Shown in pieces: positions 1-8,491 of a stretch of 64,000 bases of DNA. Source of the DNA: Phycisphaerales bacterium (lineage in GTDB: Bacteria > Planctomycetota > Phycisphaerae > Phycisphaerales > UBA1924). The notes under the pieces were generated by a model. The model made no database searches. It worked only from the letters and a program-made list of their open reading frames with translations, and was not told the DNA's origin. Numbering within the stretch: the stretch's first letter is position 1; the number at the start of each line of letters is the position of its first letter. A program made the position numbers and the translations under genes. The stretch lies in NCBI GenBank assembly GCA_029260515.1, contig JAJDDC010000035.1, positions 39,076 to 103,075 of the forward strand. Direction: 5' to 3'.

Positions 1-1
1 G

Positions 2-1177
2 CCCGGCGAGGACGACGTCGAGCCAGCGGCCGACACGGACCCGGCGCCGAACACAGACACGAGCGGGCCGGACGGCGCCACCGACGGGCGGCCCGGCGGA
101 CAGGGCGAGTCCGGCGGCGAGGGCACGGACCCGGGCTCCGACTGGCTCGACGAGCCCCTGGACAACGAGTCCTACGGCGGCGGTGACGCCTGGCTCGGCC
201 TCGACGTACGCACCATCGACGGGCGTCTGGTCGTCACCCGCGTCGAGCCCGGCTCGCCCGCCGAACAGGCCGGCGTCCACCCCGGCTGGATCATCGAGAT
301 GATCGGGCGCCGCGACGTCGCCCGACGCCTCGAGGCGCTCTCGAGGCTCGACGCCGGCTCCGACGAGATCATCGCGTGGCAGATCTTCACCAGCATGCTC
401 GCTGGCAATCCACGCACGGCCGCCCGCCTCACGCTTCTCGACGCCGACGACACCACGCGCCGCCTCACGCTCGAGCGCGTCCGACAGCCGGGCCAGATGG
501 CAAAGTTCGGCAACCTCCCCACCATGAACTCCCACCTCGAGTGGTCGTGGCTCGACGCGGACGAGTTCGACATCCCCGACAACGCACGCGTCGGACTCAT
601 CCGCTTCAACATCTTCATGATGCCGACGTCTCGACAGTTCGAGCGAGCGGTCTTCGAGCTCCGCGGGGCCGACGGCATCATCATCGATGTCCGGGGCAAC
701 CTCGGCGGTATCGGCGCCCTCGCCATCGGCATGGGCGGGCGACTCATCGACAAGCCCGTCAGCCTCGGCACCATGCAGATGCGCGGCGCCGCCCTCAAGT
801 TCAACATCTCCCCCCAATACGTCACCAGCTGGGGCGAGCCCACCGAACCGTTCAAGGGGCGTGTCGCCGTCCTCACCGACCCCGTCTCCGCCTCGACCTC
901 CGAGGTATTCGCCGGCGGACTCCAGGCCGTCGGGCGGGCCCGGGTGTTCGGCCAGACGACGGCGGGCATGGCCCTCCCCGCCGCCATGGACCGCCTGCCC
1001 AACGGCGACGTCCTCCTGCACGCAATCGCCGACTACCACACCTCCAAGGGCGACCGCCTCGAAAAGACCGGTGTCATCCCCGACGTCCCCGTCCCGCTGA
1101 CCCGCGAAGACCTCCTCGCCGGCATCGACGCCCCCCTCGCCCGCGCCGCCGCCTGGGCCGCGACCGGCGAAGAATGA
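2..1177 (+). CDS. S41-family serine protease with PDZ domain (5' truncated)
   Basis: C-terminal 391 residues of a tail-specific/tricorn-core type protease whose start lies left of the window. In order: an Asp/Pro/Gly-rich linker, a PDZ domain (about residues 58-105, WLGLDV then SPAEQAGVHPGW) and the S41 core with IIIDVRGNLGG and the nucleophile segment DPVSASTSEVF. Classical Ser/Lys members carry a lysine 25 residues after the nucleophile; here that position is Met (TTAGM). This fits the tricorn/IRBP-like subgroup, which uses another catalytic set, or an inactive member. Probably exported, but the signal region is not visible. The next gene follows on the same strand after 46 bp. Family assignment is firm; substrate unknown. 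Confidence 0.85.
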   Translation, partial: PGEDDVEPAADTDPAPNTDTSGPDGATDGRPGGQGESGGEGTDPGSDWLDEPLDNESYGGGDAWLGLDVRTIDGRLVVTRVEPGSPAEQAGVHPGWIIEMIGRRDVARRLEALSRLDAGSDEIIAWQIFTSMLAGNPRTAARLTLLDADDTTRRLTLERVRQPGQMAKFGNLPTMNSHLEWSWLDADEFDIPDNARVGLIRFNIFMMPTSRQFERAVFELRGADGIIIDVRGNLGGIGALAIGMGGRLIDKPVSLGTMQMRGAALKFNISPQYVTSWGEPTEPFKGRVAVLTDPVSASTSEVFAGGLQAVGRARVFGQTTAGMALPAAMDRLPNGDVLLHAIADYHTSKGDRLEKTGVIPDVPVPLTREDLLAGIDAPLARAAAWAATGEE

Positions 1178-1223
1178 CACCCACGGGCGCACAGCGCTCA
1201 CCCGCCCCGCAAGGAGCCACGCC

Positions 1224-2096
1224 ATGAACCGCCGACTCACCGGATTGCTCGCCCTCGTGACCGTCACCGTCCTCGCGGGCGCGACCCACGCGACCGCGCT
1301 GCCCGCACAGCCCGCCGACCAGGCCGAGGACGCGCGCGCGAAGGCCCTCGAGATCATCGCCCGTCACGTCGAGGCCAGCGGCGGAGAGGCCGCCATCCGC
1401 GCGCACAAGAACGTGACGTCGGAGGGCTCCCTCGCCGTCCCGTCCATCGGCATCCGCGGCACGCTCGTGTCCTACCTGCAGGCGCCCGACAAGGCACTCA
1501 CGCGGATCGACCTGCCCGATCTCGGCCTGACGATGAACGGATTCGACGGCGAGACCGCGTGGATGATCGACCCCACCCTCGGCGCACTGCTGATGGAAGA
1601 CGACATGCGCGACTCGTTCATCCGCGCCTCGCGGATCGACGCCGACCTCCGCATGACCGAGGAATACACCAGCATCACCTACACAGGCGAGGAAGAGATC
1701 GACGCCCGCCCGGTGTCCGTGATCCGACTCGTAGACTCCAACGGCCGCGAGACCACGCAGTACTACGACACACAGACGGGCCTCCGCACCGCGTCCGACA
1801 CGCTGGAGCCCACCCCGTACGGCGACCTCCAGGTCCGCTACGTGTTCAGCGACTACAAGTCCTTCCAGGGCGTCAAGTTCCCCATGAAGACCATCCAGCA
1901 CGTCGGCCCGCAGTCGATCGTACTCACCATCGAGACCGTCTCGTTCGACCCGATCCCCGACGAGACCTTCGACCCGCCCGCGGCGATCAAAGTCCTCGTC
2001 GATCGCCAGGCCGACAACGACGACGCAGACGACGACGATGATGCGACCGATGATGACGAGGACGACGGTGACGATGACGAAGCGGACGACGACTAA
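1224..2096 (+). CDS. exported LolA-like protein with polyacidic C-terminal tail
   Basis: 290 residues starting at an ATG preceded by AAGGAG 7 nt upstream. A signal peptide covers about residues 1-27 (MNRRL, hydrophobic core, ATALPAQ). The body (about 40-250) has the alternating beta-strand look of LolA/outer-membrane lipoprotein-sorting-like proteins (SYLQAPDKALTRID, FDGETAWMIDP, KFPMKTIQHV). The last roughly 30 residues are almost all Asp/Glu, encoded by a GAY/GAR triplet-rich stretch (about 2010-2093) that could slip in replication. It may be co-transcribed with the upstream protease. Fold assignment is inference from pattern; ligand unknown. The acidic tail could bind cations or simply aid solubility. 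Confidence 0.7.
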   Translation: MNRRLTGLLALVTVTVLAGATHATALPAQPADQAEDARAKALEIIARHVEASGGEAAIRAHKNVTSEGSLAVPSIGIRGTLVSYLQAPDKALTRIDLPDLGLTMNGFDGETAWMIDPTLGALLMEDDMRDSFIRASRIDADLRMTEEYTSITYTGEEEIDARPVSVIRLVDSNGRETTQYYDTQTGLRTASDTLEPTPYGDLQVRYVFSDYKSFQGVKFPMKTIQHVGPQSIVLTIETVSFDPIPDETFDPPAAIKVLVDRQADNDDADDDDDATDDDEDDGDDDEADDD

Positions 2097-2129
2097 GCCG
2101 CGCGTCTGACGCCCGGGGCCGCGCGTCCG

Positions 2130-2594
2130 TCAGAGAATCTCGAGAATCTCGAACGCCTTGACGCCACGCGGCGCACGCACGCGGATGGTCTCGCCCACGC
2201 GCGCCTTCATCAGCGCCTCGCCCATCGGGCTCGTGGTCGTGACCTCGAAGACGTCGCCCTCCTCGTCGCCCGAGCTCTCGCCCACGAGTCTGCACAGCTC
2301 CTCTTCCTTGGAGCCCACCTCGCGGATCTTGACCGTCGAGCCGATGAACACGACGTCCGCCGCCTGCTTGTCCTCGCTCACCACCTGCGCATGCGATAGG
2401 CGGTCCTGGATCCGCCGGATCTCCGCTTCCTCGAGCCCCTGCTGCTCGCGGACCGCGTGGTACTCGGCGTTCTCCTTCAGGTCCCCCAGCGCACGCGCCT
2501 CTGCGATCCGCTCGCTGATCACCGACCGGTTCGCGAGCAGCTCGTTGAGCCGACGCTCGAGCTTCTCTTTGTCTCCCGAGGTGATCAGATCCAT
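2130..2594 (-). CDS. greA: transcription elongation factor GreA
   Basis: 154 residues, normal length. The N-terminal coiled coil (residues 1-75) contains the family signature GDLKENAEYHAVREQQ, whose acidic tip reaches the RNA polymerase active site and stimulates cleavage of backtracked RNA. The C-terminal FKBP-like domain contains the SPMGEALM segment. The ATG is preceded by GGAAGGA. Last gene of the minus-strand cluster that begins with murC. It probably also has its own promoter: a TAGATT hexamer overlaps the stop codon of the upstream membrane-protein gene, giving a leader of about 40 nt. Convergent with the LolA-like gene. Confidence 0.96.
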   Translation of the reverse strand: MDLITSGDKEKLERRLNELLANRSVISERIAEARALGDLKENAEYHAVREQQGLEEAEIRRIQDRLSHAQVVSEDKQAADVVFIGSTVKIREVGSKEEELCRLVGESSGDEEGDVFEVTTTSPMGEALMKARVGETIRVRAPRGVKAFEILEIL

Positions 2595-2640
2595 CCTGTG
2601 TCCTTCCCCCGCCGGCCCACGCGCCGCCGGTCAAGACGCC

Positions 2641-2646
2641 AATCTA
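2641..2646 (-). promoter_or_regulatory. candidate -10 element of greA, sharing the upstream TAG stop
   Basis: TAGATT on the minus strand. Its first three bases are the stop codon of the upstream membrane-protein gene. The implied transcription start would give greA a leader of about 40 nt containing the GGAAGGA ribosome-binding site. No clear -35. Confidence 0.45.
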
Positions 2647-3456
2647 GGCGCTCCGCCCCCGCCGTGCCAAGCCCACCGCCCAGGCGCCCGCCCAGCACCC
2701 CGCCCCGACACACAGCGTCCACACGATCGCCGCCCAGTGCATGCCCCCGATCGAGGCCGGGCGCCCGGTCCACACCCGCGCCCTCGTCAGCTCCGCGACC
2801 GACGTCGGCGCCGAAAACATCCACCCCATCGTCGTCCCGGGCGACGCCCCGTCGATCCCATCAACCCGAAGCAATCCCAGCACGCCCATCGCCAGGGGCG
2901 CCCCCACCACCATCCCGACAAACACAAGCATCCACACCCAACGCAGCGCCAGCCCTGCCCACGCGCCACTCGGCGCCGACACCTGCGCCAACGCCAGCAC
3001 CCCACCCGCCACCACCCCCCACGCGATCATCGAGCACGACAGCCCCGCGACCACCTCGACGGGCCACCCCGCGAGCATCCGCAGCGCGTGAGGCCACACC
3101 AACGCCTGCACCGGCGCGATCACCACGACCATGTCCTTGAACGTCGCCCACACCGCCCGCTCGCGCGGCGGCGCCTGGCACAGCCGCGTCATGGGCCACA
3201 GCACCACCACCCCAACCGACACCACCATCAGCAGCGACCGAGCCGCCGGGCGATACGCCTCGGGCGATACCACCCACGCCGCGCTCAGCGATGCGAACAT
3301 CAGAAGCGTCGCCGCCATCAGGAACGCGGTCCACAGCAGTGCAAAGACCCGAGGCTCACCCTTACGGTGCGACCAGTCCGCGCGGTCCTTCGGGACCTTC
3401 CCGAAGATGTCGCGCTCCTTCTCGACCGCCGCGCCAGTGTCCTCGGAGGGTTCCAC
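2644..3456 (-). CDS. six-helix membrane protein at the position expected for ftsA
   Basis: 270 residues from a GTG start (17 bp after the ftsQ-like stop). A charged cytoplasmic N-terminus (residues 1-36, VEKERDIFGKVPKDRADW) is followed by six predicted membrane helices (about 38-62, 72-90, 108-126, 133-157, 166-192, 241-263) and a soluble loop of roughly 45 residues before the last helix. I do not recognise a family. Its place directly after a ftsQ-like gene in a mur/ddl operon, where ftsA and ftsZ usually lie, suggests an envelope or division role; that is inference from context only. The start is the first plausible one and lacks a clear ribosome-binding site. Confidence 0.7.
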   Translation of the reverse strand: MEPSEDTGAAVEKERDIFGKVPKDRADWSHRKGEPRVFALLWTAFLMAATLLMFASLSAAWVVSPEAYRPAARSLLMVVSVGVVVLWPMTRLCQAPPRERAVWATFKDMVVVIAPVQALVWPHALRMLAGWPVEVVAGLSCSMIAWGVVAGGVLALAQVSAPSGAWAGLALRWVWMLVFVGMVVGAPLAMGVLGLLRVDGIDGASPGTTMGWMFSAPTSVAELTRARVWTGRPASIGGMHWAAIVWTLCVGAGCWAGAWAVGLARRGRSA

Positions 3457-3473
3457 GCAAAAGCCTACGCGCG

Positions 3474-4364
3474 TCAGCCGCCGCGCCGGTCGATCTCGAC
3501 CCGCGGGCCGTAGATCTCCACGCGTGACTCGCCGGCGTCGAGCATGCCCGTCCGACCCAGCAGCGCCCGCAGCACGTCCACACGCTCGCCGTCGGACTTC
3601 TGCCCTGGCGCATACCGCCCGACGGGCGAGCCCCACACGATCCGACCGCCGCGGGTTGTCACGATCTCGAGCATCCCGTCCTTGAACACGCGCCCGGCAT
3701 CCACCGCCGCGACCTGGTCGTCGAGCCCCTCGACCCGCAGGAGGTCGAGCAGCGCCAAACCCGCCGCGACGTCCTCGCCTGGCCACGCACGCGACGGATC
3801 GATCACGCCCCCCTCGCCCGGCCCGAAGCTCGCGCCCAGGATCACCCGCAGCCCGCTCTGGCCCCGCGGGTACCGGAGGGGCAACGCCGCCCCGTCCCAG
3901 GCGATGAGCTGGTCGCGCCCGTCGAACCGGACCGCCGCGGCCGGCACGCGCCACCGCGCCTCGACGACGACCACGCCCCCACCCGTGCGCCGGACGGTCG
4001 GGCGCTCGCTGAACCACCCCTGTGACCACAACTCGGTGCTCACGCTCCGGACGCCGTCAACGCCGAGCGAGCCGCCGTTGGCCAGGGCCGTGCGCGCGAT
4101 CTCCGTCAGCCGTGCGCGTTCGCCCGCGGGCAGCCACGTGACCCGGTCACCCTCGCCCCCGCCGCCCAGCGCGGGCCAGAGGATCCGCACCGTCGGCTCG
4201 GCGTCCCCGACGAACGCCTCGGCCCGCGACTCGAGATACCTCGAGCCATAGACCGACCCCGCGCCCAGCCCGCCGACGCATGCGATCATGCCCAGCGCCA
4301 TCGCGATCCGCCTGGTCATGACCGATTCGATCGCCCGGCCGCCTGTTTTCTTCTTTTTCGCCAT
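3474..4364 (-). CDS. ftsQ: FtsQ/DivIB-like cell-division protein
   Basis: 296 residues with the FtsQ layout: a basic cytoplasmic tail (MAKKKK), one membrane helix (about 19-42) and an extracytoplasmic part. A divergent POTRA/beta region has the FtsQ-like run of a tryptophan-rich turn (SQGWF), a basic strand (TVRRTGGGVVVVEARWRVPAAAV) and LIAWDGAALPL. FtsQ links the FtsB/FtsL pair to the divisome. The gene follows ddl after 3 bp, the normal dcw order, which is the strongest support for the name. Sequence similarity visible to the eye is modest. ftsA and ftsZ do not follow. Confidence 0.7.
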   Translation of the reverse strand: MAKKKKTGGRAIESVMTRRIAMALGMIACVGGLGAGSVYGSRYLESRAEAFVGDAEPTVRILWPALGGGGEGDRVTWLPAGERARLTEIARTALANGGSLGVDGVRSVSTELWSQGWFSERPTVRRTGGGVVVVEARWRVPAAAVRFDGRDQLIAWDGAALPLRYPRGQSGLRVILGASFGPGEGGVIDPSRAWPGEDVAAGLALLDLLRVEGLDDQVAAVDAGRVFKDGMLEIVTTRGGRIVWGSPVGRYAPGQKSDGERVDVLRALLGRTGMLDAGESRVEIYGPRVEIDRRGG

Positions 4365-4367
4365 CGT

Positions 4368-5321
4368 TCACACCCTCTGTGCCGGGACGTGCGCGCCCAG
4401 CGCCGCGTCCACCAGCCGTGCGCACAACACCGGCAGGTCCATACCCCGCTCGCGTGCCGCCATCGGCAGCAGGCTGTGTGCCGTAAAGCCGGGCATCGTG
4501 TTCAGCTCCAGCAGCGTCGGCTGGCCCGCCTCGTCGTCGAGCATGAAGTCCACACGCGCCAGGTGGCGCACCCCGAGCGCAGAACACAGCCGGGCAGACC
4601 AGTCGCGGATCGTGCCGTCAACGCCGCCGAGCAGCGCCGGATCGACGGTGTACCGCGTGTCGTTGCGTTCGTACTTGGCGCTGTAGTCGTACACCCCGCT
4701 CGCCGGCGCGATCTCGACCACGCCCGCCGGCGCCAGCCCGTCTGCGCCCTCGACCATCGCGACCGTCAGCTCACGCCCCGCGACCATCCGCTCGACCATC
4801 CACGCCCGGTCGGGTCTGGCCGCCAGGTCAGCGCGCACGTGTGCCAGCGCCGCGCCCCAGTCCCCCGCGCGCCGGCAGAGCATCAGCCCTACGCTCGAGC
4901 CCTCGTGCACGGGCTTCACGACGCACGGCGCGCCGATCGGGCAGACCGGGTCCATCGCGTTGATCACCGCCGCCTCGGGCGTCGGGACACCGATCGACGC
5001 CGCGAGCAGCTTCGTCGCCAGCTTGTCCATCGCGATCCGCGCCGCGCGAGGGCGTGAGCCCACGTAGGGCCGCCCGTCCATCTCCAGGATGTCCTGCATC
5101 GGGCCGCCCTCGCCGAACGCCCCGTGCAGGACCGGGAACACGACGTCCCCCGCCATCGCCCGCACGTCGCACGGCCCGACCGACCCGATCAGCTCGTAGT
5201 TCACCTCGAAGCGCCCGCCGTCCATCAGCGCCTGCGCCACCGCCCGCGAGCTGACGATCGAGACGTCGCGCTCCGCGTCGGGCCCGCCCCCAAGCACGAG
5301 CACGGTCGGGCGGGCGCTCAA
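4368..5321 (-). CDS. ddl: D-alanine--D-alanine ligase
   Basis: 317 residues. ATP-grasp enzyme that joins two D-alanines for the peptidoglycan stem peptide. Visible landmarks are the N-terminal VLGGGPDAERDVS loop, CVVKPVHEGSSVGL in the central ATP-binding domain and LLELNTMPGFTAHSLLP at the metal/active-site end. The start is TTG, overlapping the murB stop by 4 bp (TTGA), so translational coupling is likely. Cytoplasmic. Its presence with murB and murC shows that the organism makes peptidoglycan precursors. Confidence 0.95.
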   Translation of the reverse strand: MSARPTVLVLGGGPDAERDVSIVSSRAVAQALMDGGRFEVNYELIGSVGPCDVRAMAGDVVFPVLHGAFGEGGPMQDILEMDGRPYVGSRPRAARIAMDKLATKLLAASIGVPTPEAAVINAMDPVCPIGAPCVVKPVHEGSSVGLMLCRRAGDWGAALAHVRADLAARPDRAWMVERMVAGRELTVAMVEGADGLAPAGVVEIAPASGVYDYSAKYERNDTRYTVDPALLGGVDGTIRDWSARLCSALGVRHLARVDFMLDDEAGQPTLLELNTMPGFTAHSLLPMAARERGMDLPVLCARLVDAALGAHVPAQRV

Positions 5322-6235
5322 GACGACCGCTCCCAGACCACGACCTCGCGCTCGAGGGTGACGCCAAACCGTTGCTCGACGCCCTCCCGGACCCGGGCGA
5401 TCAGCTCGATGACGTCGCGCGCCGTCGCGCCCTCGCGCGTGACGACGAAGTTGCCGTGCCGGGCCGAGACCTCCGCCCCACCGACCCGGGCGCCCTTGAG
5501 CCCCGCCCGGTCGATGAGCATCCCGGCGCTGACCCGCTGGCCTTCATCGCCGACACCCTCGATCGCGCCCGCGAGCGTGGGGTTCTTGAACACGCACCCG
5601 GCCGAGTCGTCCTTCAGGGGCTGCGTGTTCTTCTTGTATTCCATGCACTCGCGCAGGCGTTTGCGCAGTGTCTCGGGATCGCCGGGCGAGAGCGTGAACT
5701 CCACGCTCGTGATGATCAGGTGGTTGAGGCGGCTGCGCCGGTACCCGAAGTCGATGTGCGTCCGGTCGATCGCGTGCTCGCGGCCCGCCCGGTCCATCGC
5801 GTGGACCCGCAGCACCGTCTCGCGGATCTCGCCGAACGCGCCGCCCGCGTTCATCACGACCGCGCCCCCGACACTGGCCGGGATACCCGCCAGCGCCTCG
5901 AGCCCGCCGAGCCCGCGGCGCACGCACTCGTTGATCAACTGGGGCAGTCTCACCCCCGAGCCCGCGACAACGAAGCCGGTCTCGTCGTGGACCGCGACCT
6001 CTTTGAACACGCCCCCCGACAGGTCCACGACAAGCTCACGCACGCCCGCGTCATCGACGAGCAGGTTCGCCCCATCGCCGAGGATGTGCAGGTCCGGGTC
6101 CAGCCCGACGCACTGGCGCAGCTCCTCGATCGACGAGGGTCTCGCGAGGCGGTCGGCCGTCCCGCCAACCCCGAACCATGTCGGGATCGGCGCGTCCGTT
6201 TCGATCGCGACCGATGGCGCCCGCGTGGACATCAT
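5318..6235 (-). CDS. murB: UDP-N-acetylenolpyruvoylglucosamine reductase
   Basis: 305 residues, FAD/NADPH enzyme that reduces enolpyruvyl-UDP-GlcNAc to UDP-MurNAc. FAD-binding features include WFGVGGTADRL, LGDGANLLV, GLGGLEALAGIPASVGG and NAGGAFGE; the substrate domain has YKKNTQPL. In the C-terminal catalytic motif the usual proton-donating Ser of AGSxFKNP is Cys (SAGCVFKNP). The start is the ATG in the ATGA overlap with the murC stop; the reading frame continues upstream only inside murC, so the longer version was rejected. Middle gene of the mur operon. Confidence 0.95.
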   Translation of the reverse strand: MMSTRAPSVAIETDAPIPTWFGVGGTADRLARPSSIEELRQCVGLDPDLHILGDGANLLVDDAGVRELVVDLSGGVFKEVAVHDETGFVVAGSGVRLPQLINECVRRGLGGLEALAGIPASVGGAVVMNAGGAFGEIRETVLRVHAMDRAGREHAIDRTHIDFGYRRSRLNHLIITSVEFTLSPGDPETLRKRLRECMEYKKNTQPLKDDSAGCVFKNPTLAGAIEGVGDEGQRVSAGMLIDRAGLKGARVGGAEVSARHGNFVVTREGATARDVIELIARVREGVEQRFGVTLEREVVVWERSS

Positions 6236-7728
6236 GACCCGCCGTCCTTCAGGTATCCGCGCCCGACCTGCCACACAGGACCCGCCCCCATCACCACCAG
6301 CAGGTCGCCCGGGCGGCACAGGTTCTCGAGCTGCTCCACAATCGCCTCGAACGGGTACAGGTGCATCGCGCGCACACCGCGGCCACGCAGACGGTCCACC
6401 AGGTCCGACGCGCTCACCCGCTGCTTCTCGGCCTCGGAATCACGCACAAAGTAAATATGCGGCACGATCACCACGTCAGCCTGCTCGAAGCTTGTCGCGA
6501 ACTCCTCCAACAGATGCCTCGTCCGCGAGTGCTGGTGCGGCTGGAACACACAAATCAGGCGCCCACCCTTCTCGTGCGGGCGCTCCGCCTGACGCAGCGC
6601 CCGGAGCGTGACTTCAACCTCAGTCGGGTGGTGCCCGTAGTCGTCGTAGACGCGCACTCCGTCTCGCGTGCCGAGCATCTGCATCCGCCGGTCGAGCCCC
6701 CGGAAGTTCCCGAGCGCATCGGCAAGTCTGCCCGCGTCGGCGCCGCAGATCCGACCCAGGGCGTACGCCGTCGCCGCGTTGATCGCGTTGTGCTCGCCCG
6801 CCATCTGGTTGACCCAGCCGACCGACGCCTCGCCCGCGCGCGCGACGTACACCTCGCGTGTGCCCGGGTCGTACCCGATCGTCCAGTCCGCCGAGGGAGA
6901 GAACCCGATCGTCTGCACGTCGCAGGCGAGGCCAGACGCGATCACGCGCCGGTGCGCCCCCTCGTGGGCGATCAGCAGTGTCCCGTTGTCGGGGACCAGC
7001 CTCGCGAAACCCGCGAACGCCTCGACGACCGCGTCCAGCGACCCATACACATCCAGGTGGTCCGCCTCGACCTTCCCGATGCTCGCGATCGTCGGGCGCA
7101 GGTGGTGGAACGACCGGTTGAACTCGCACGCCTCGGCCAGCACGATCCCCGCCTCGCCCGACCGCTCGCCCTCCGGGATCGTCTCCCCGCCCATGCGGAA
7201 GCCCACGCCCGACGCGCCCGCCGAGCCGCCGCCCGCACCGGCGAGCTGGGTGCACGTCGCGCCGACGATGACCGAGGGGTCGAGCCCCGCGTCGGCCAGC
7301 GCGACGCCCAGCATCGCCGTCGTCGTTGACTTGCCGTGCGTGCCCGCGACCGCGACCCCGGTGCGACCGAGCATGCACGCGCCCAGCGCCTCGGGGTACG
7401 TCATCACGGACAGGCCCCGTTCTTGGGCGCACAGCGCCTGCGGGTGGTCGGGGCGGATCGCCGCCGAGAGGATGACCGCGTCCGCATCCTCCGGGATCGG
7501 CGCCGTCTCCTGATCCAGATCGACCGCGATGCCCGAGGACCGGAGCGACTCGACCAGCGCCGAGCCCGTGCAGTCCGAGCCCGCCGGGCTCGCCCCGCGG
7601 GCGGCCAGCATCCGCGCCAGTCCCGACATCCCGCACCCGCCGATGCCGACGAGGTACGGGCGCGACCACACCACGGCGCCGCGCGCCGTCGCCACCCCCG
7701 CCTCCGTGCCGGGTGTTGTCGGGGTCAT
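6232..7728 (-). CDS. murC: UDP-N-acetylmuramate--L-alanine ligase
   Basis: 498 residues. Adds L-alanine to UDP-MurNAc using ATP. N-terminal Rossmann region GIGGCGMSGLA, central P-loop GTHGKSTTTAML (about residue 115), substrate region EACEFNRSF and C-terminal DDYGHHPTEVEVTLRAL. I chose the ATG at 7728 over the in-frame GTG 3 bp upstream because a TACGCT hexamer ends 7 nt before the ATG (leaderless pattern) and no Shine-Dalgarno is present. First gene of the minus-strand cluster murC-murB-ddl-ftsQ-like-membrane protein-greA. Confidence 0.95.
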   Translation of the reverse strand: MTPTTPGTEAGVATARGAVVWSRPYLVGIGGCGMSGLARMLAARGASPAGSDCTGSALVESLRSSGIAVDLDQETAPIPEDADAVILSAAIRPDHPQALCAQERGLSVMTYPEALGACMLGRTGVAVAGTHGKSTTTAMLGVALADAGLDPSVIVGATCTQLAGAGGGSAGASGVGFRMGGETIPEGERSGEAGIVLAEACEFNRSFHHLRPTIASIGKVEADHLDVYGSLDAVVEAFAGFARLVPDNGTLLIAHEGAHRRVIASGLACDVQTIGFSPSADWTIGYDPGTREVYVARAGEASVGWVNQMAGEHNAINAATAYALGRICGADAGRLADALGNFRGLDRRMQMLGTRDGVRVYDDYGHHPTEVEVTLRALRQAERPHEKGGRLICVFQPHQHSRTRHLLEEFATSFEQADVVIVPHIYFVRDSEAEKQRVSASDLVDRLRGRGVRAMHLYPFEAIVEQLENLCRPGDLLVVMGAGPVWQVGRGYLKDGGS

Positions 7729-7735
7729 CACCGGG

Positions 7736-7741
7736 AGCGTA
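7736..7741 (-). promoter_or_regulatory. candidate -10 of the murC operon (leaderless)
   Basis: TACGCT on the minus strand, 7 nt before the murC ATG. The predicted transcription start is at or within 1 nt of the start codon. No ribosome-binding site and no recognisable -35. Confidence 0.5.
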
Positions 7742-7890
7742 TCGGCCCGTCGCGAGCCCCGGCGTGAATCGCCAGGTTCCGGGCAAATCCCGCGATCCGC
7801 CCTGGGTCACGCGATATTCATTCGTTCCGAACGTGCCCCGACCCGCCGCCCACGATCACATAACCGACAGGTCGTCGCGGGGGCCGGGCC

Positions 7891-7896
7891 TATCGT
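7891..7896 (+). promoter_or_regulatory. candidate -10 of the Nudix gene (near-leaderless)
   Basis: TATCGT, 8 nt before the GTG start at 7905. No Shine-Dalgarno sequence lies between them. Confidence 0.5.
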
Positions 7897-7904
7897 CGCA
7901 ACGC

Positions 7905-8468
7905 GTGAGCGATCCAGCCAACATCCTGCCCGACCTCGACGAACAGGGCGCCCTGCCCTACCGCCTCGCGTGCCTGTGCGACCTCCGCGACGCACAGGGG
8001 CGGCTCCTGCTTCTCCACCGTCTCAAGTCGCCCAACAAAGGCCTGTGCTCGCCAATAGGCGGCAAGCTGGAGATGGACAGCGGTGAGTCGCCCGCCCAGT
8101 GCGCCCAGCGCGAGATCCGCGAGGAGGCGGGCATCGACGTCCCCATCGAGCGATTGCACTTGATGGGAGTCATCTCCGAGGCCTCGTTCGAGAACGCCGG
8201 GCACTGGCTGCTCTTCTATTACCGCGTCCTGGGGCCCGTCGAAGTGAAACCGGGCCCGATGGACGAGGGGCGCCTGGGCTGGCACCACCCCGACGAGCTC
8301 GACGACCTGCCCGTGCCCGAGACAGACCGCCAGATCATCTGGCCCCTGGTGCGTCGGCACGAGACCTCGGGCCCGGGGGGCTCCCCGGGCTTCTTCGCCC
8401 TGCACATCGACTGCGCCGGGGGGGAGCTGACCTGGCACATCGAGCAGGAATCCCCGATCAAGACCTGA
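7905..8468 (+). CDS. Nudix hydrolase
   Basis: 187 residues from a GTG that sits just after a TATCGT hexamer. The frame is open further upstream, but that part has no codon character. The Nudix box is present as GGKLEMDSGES followed by AQREIREEAGI, with the metal-binding REIREE helix. The loop between the first glycine and first glutamate is two residues longer than the standard G-x5-E, as in the GGKLE-x-x-SGE type. Family members hydrolyse nucleoside diphosphates linked to another moiety, such as oxidised dNTPs; the exact substrate cannot be read here. The C-terminal 40 residues (FFALHIDC, LTWHIEQES) are an extension. Confidence 0.9.
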   Translation: MSDPANILPDLDEQGALPYRLACLCDLRDAQGRLLLLHRLKSPNKGLCSPIGGKLEMDSGESPAQCAQREIREEAGIDVPIERLHLMGVISEASFENAGHWLLFYYRVLGPVEVKPGPMDEGRLGWHHPDELDDLPVPETDRQIIWPLVRRHETSGPGGSPGFFALHIDCAGGELTWHIEQESPIKT

Positions 8469-8491
8469 ATACGGGTCGCGCCCTCCCGAAT

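Noticed and set aside
2103..2136. Inverted repeat TCTGACG...CGTCAGA as a terminator between the LolA-like gene and greA
   Set aside because: Stem only 7 bp with a 17-nt loop, no T run, and it covers the greA stop; too weak to call.
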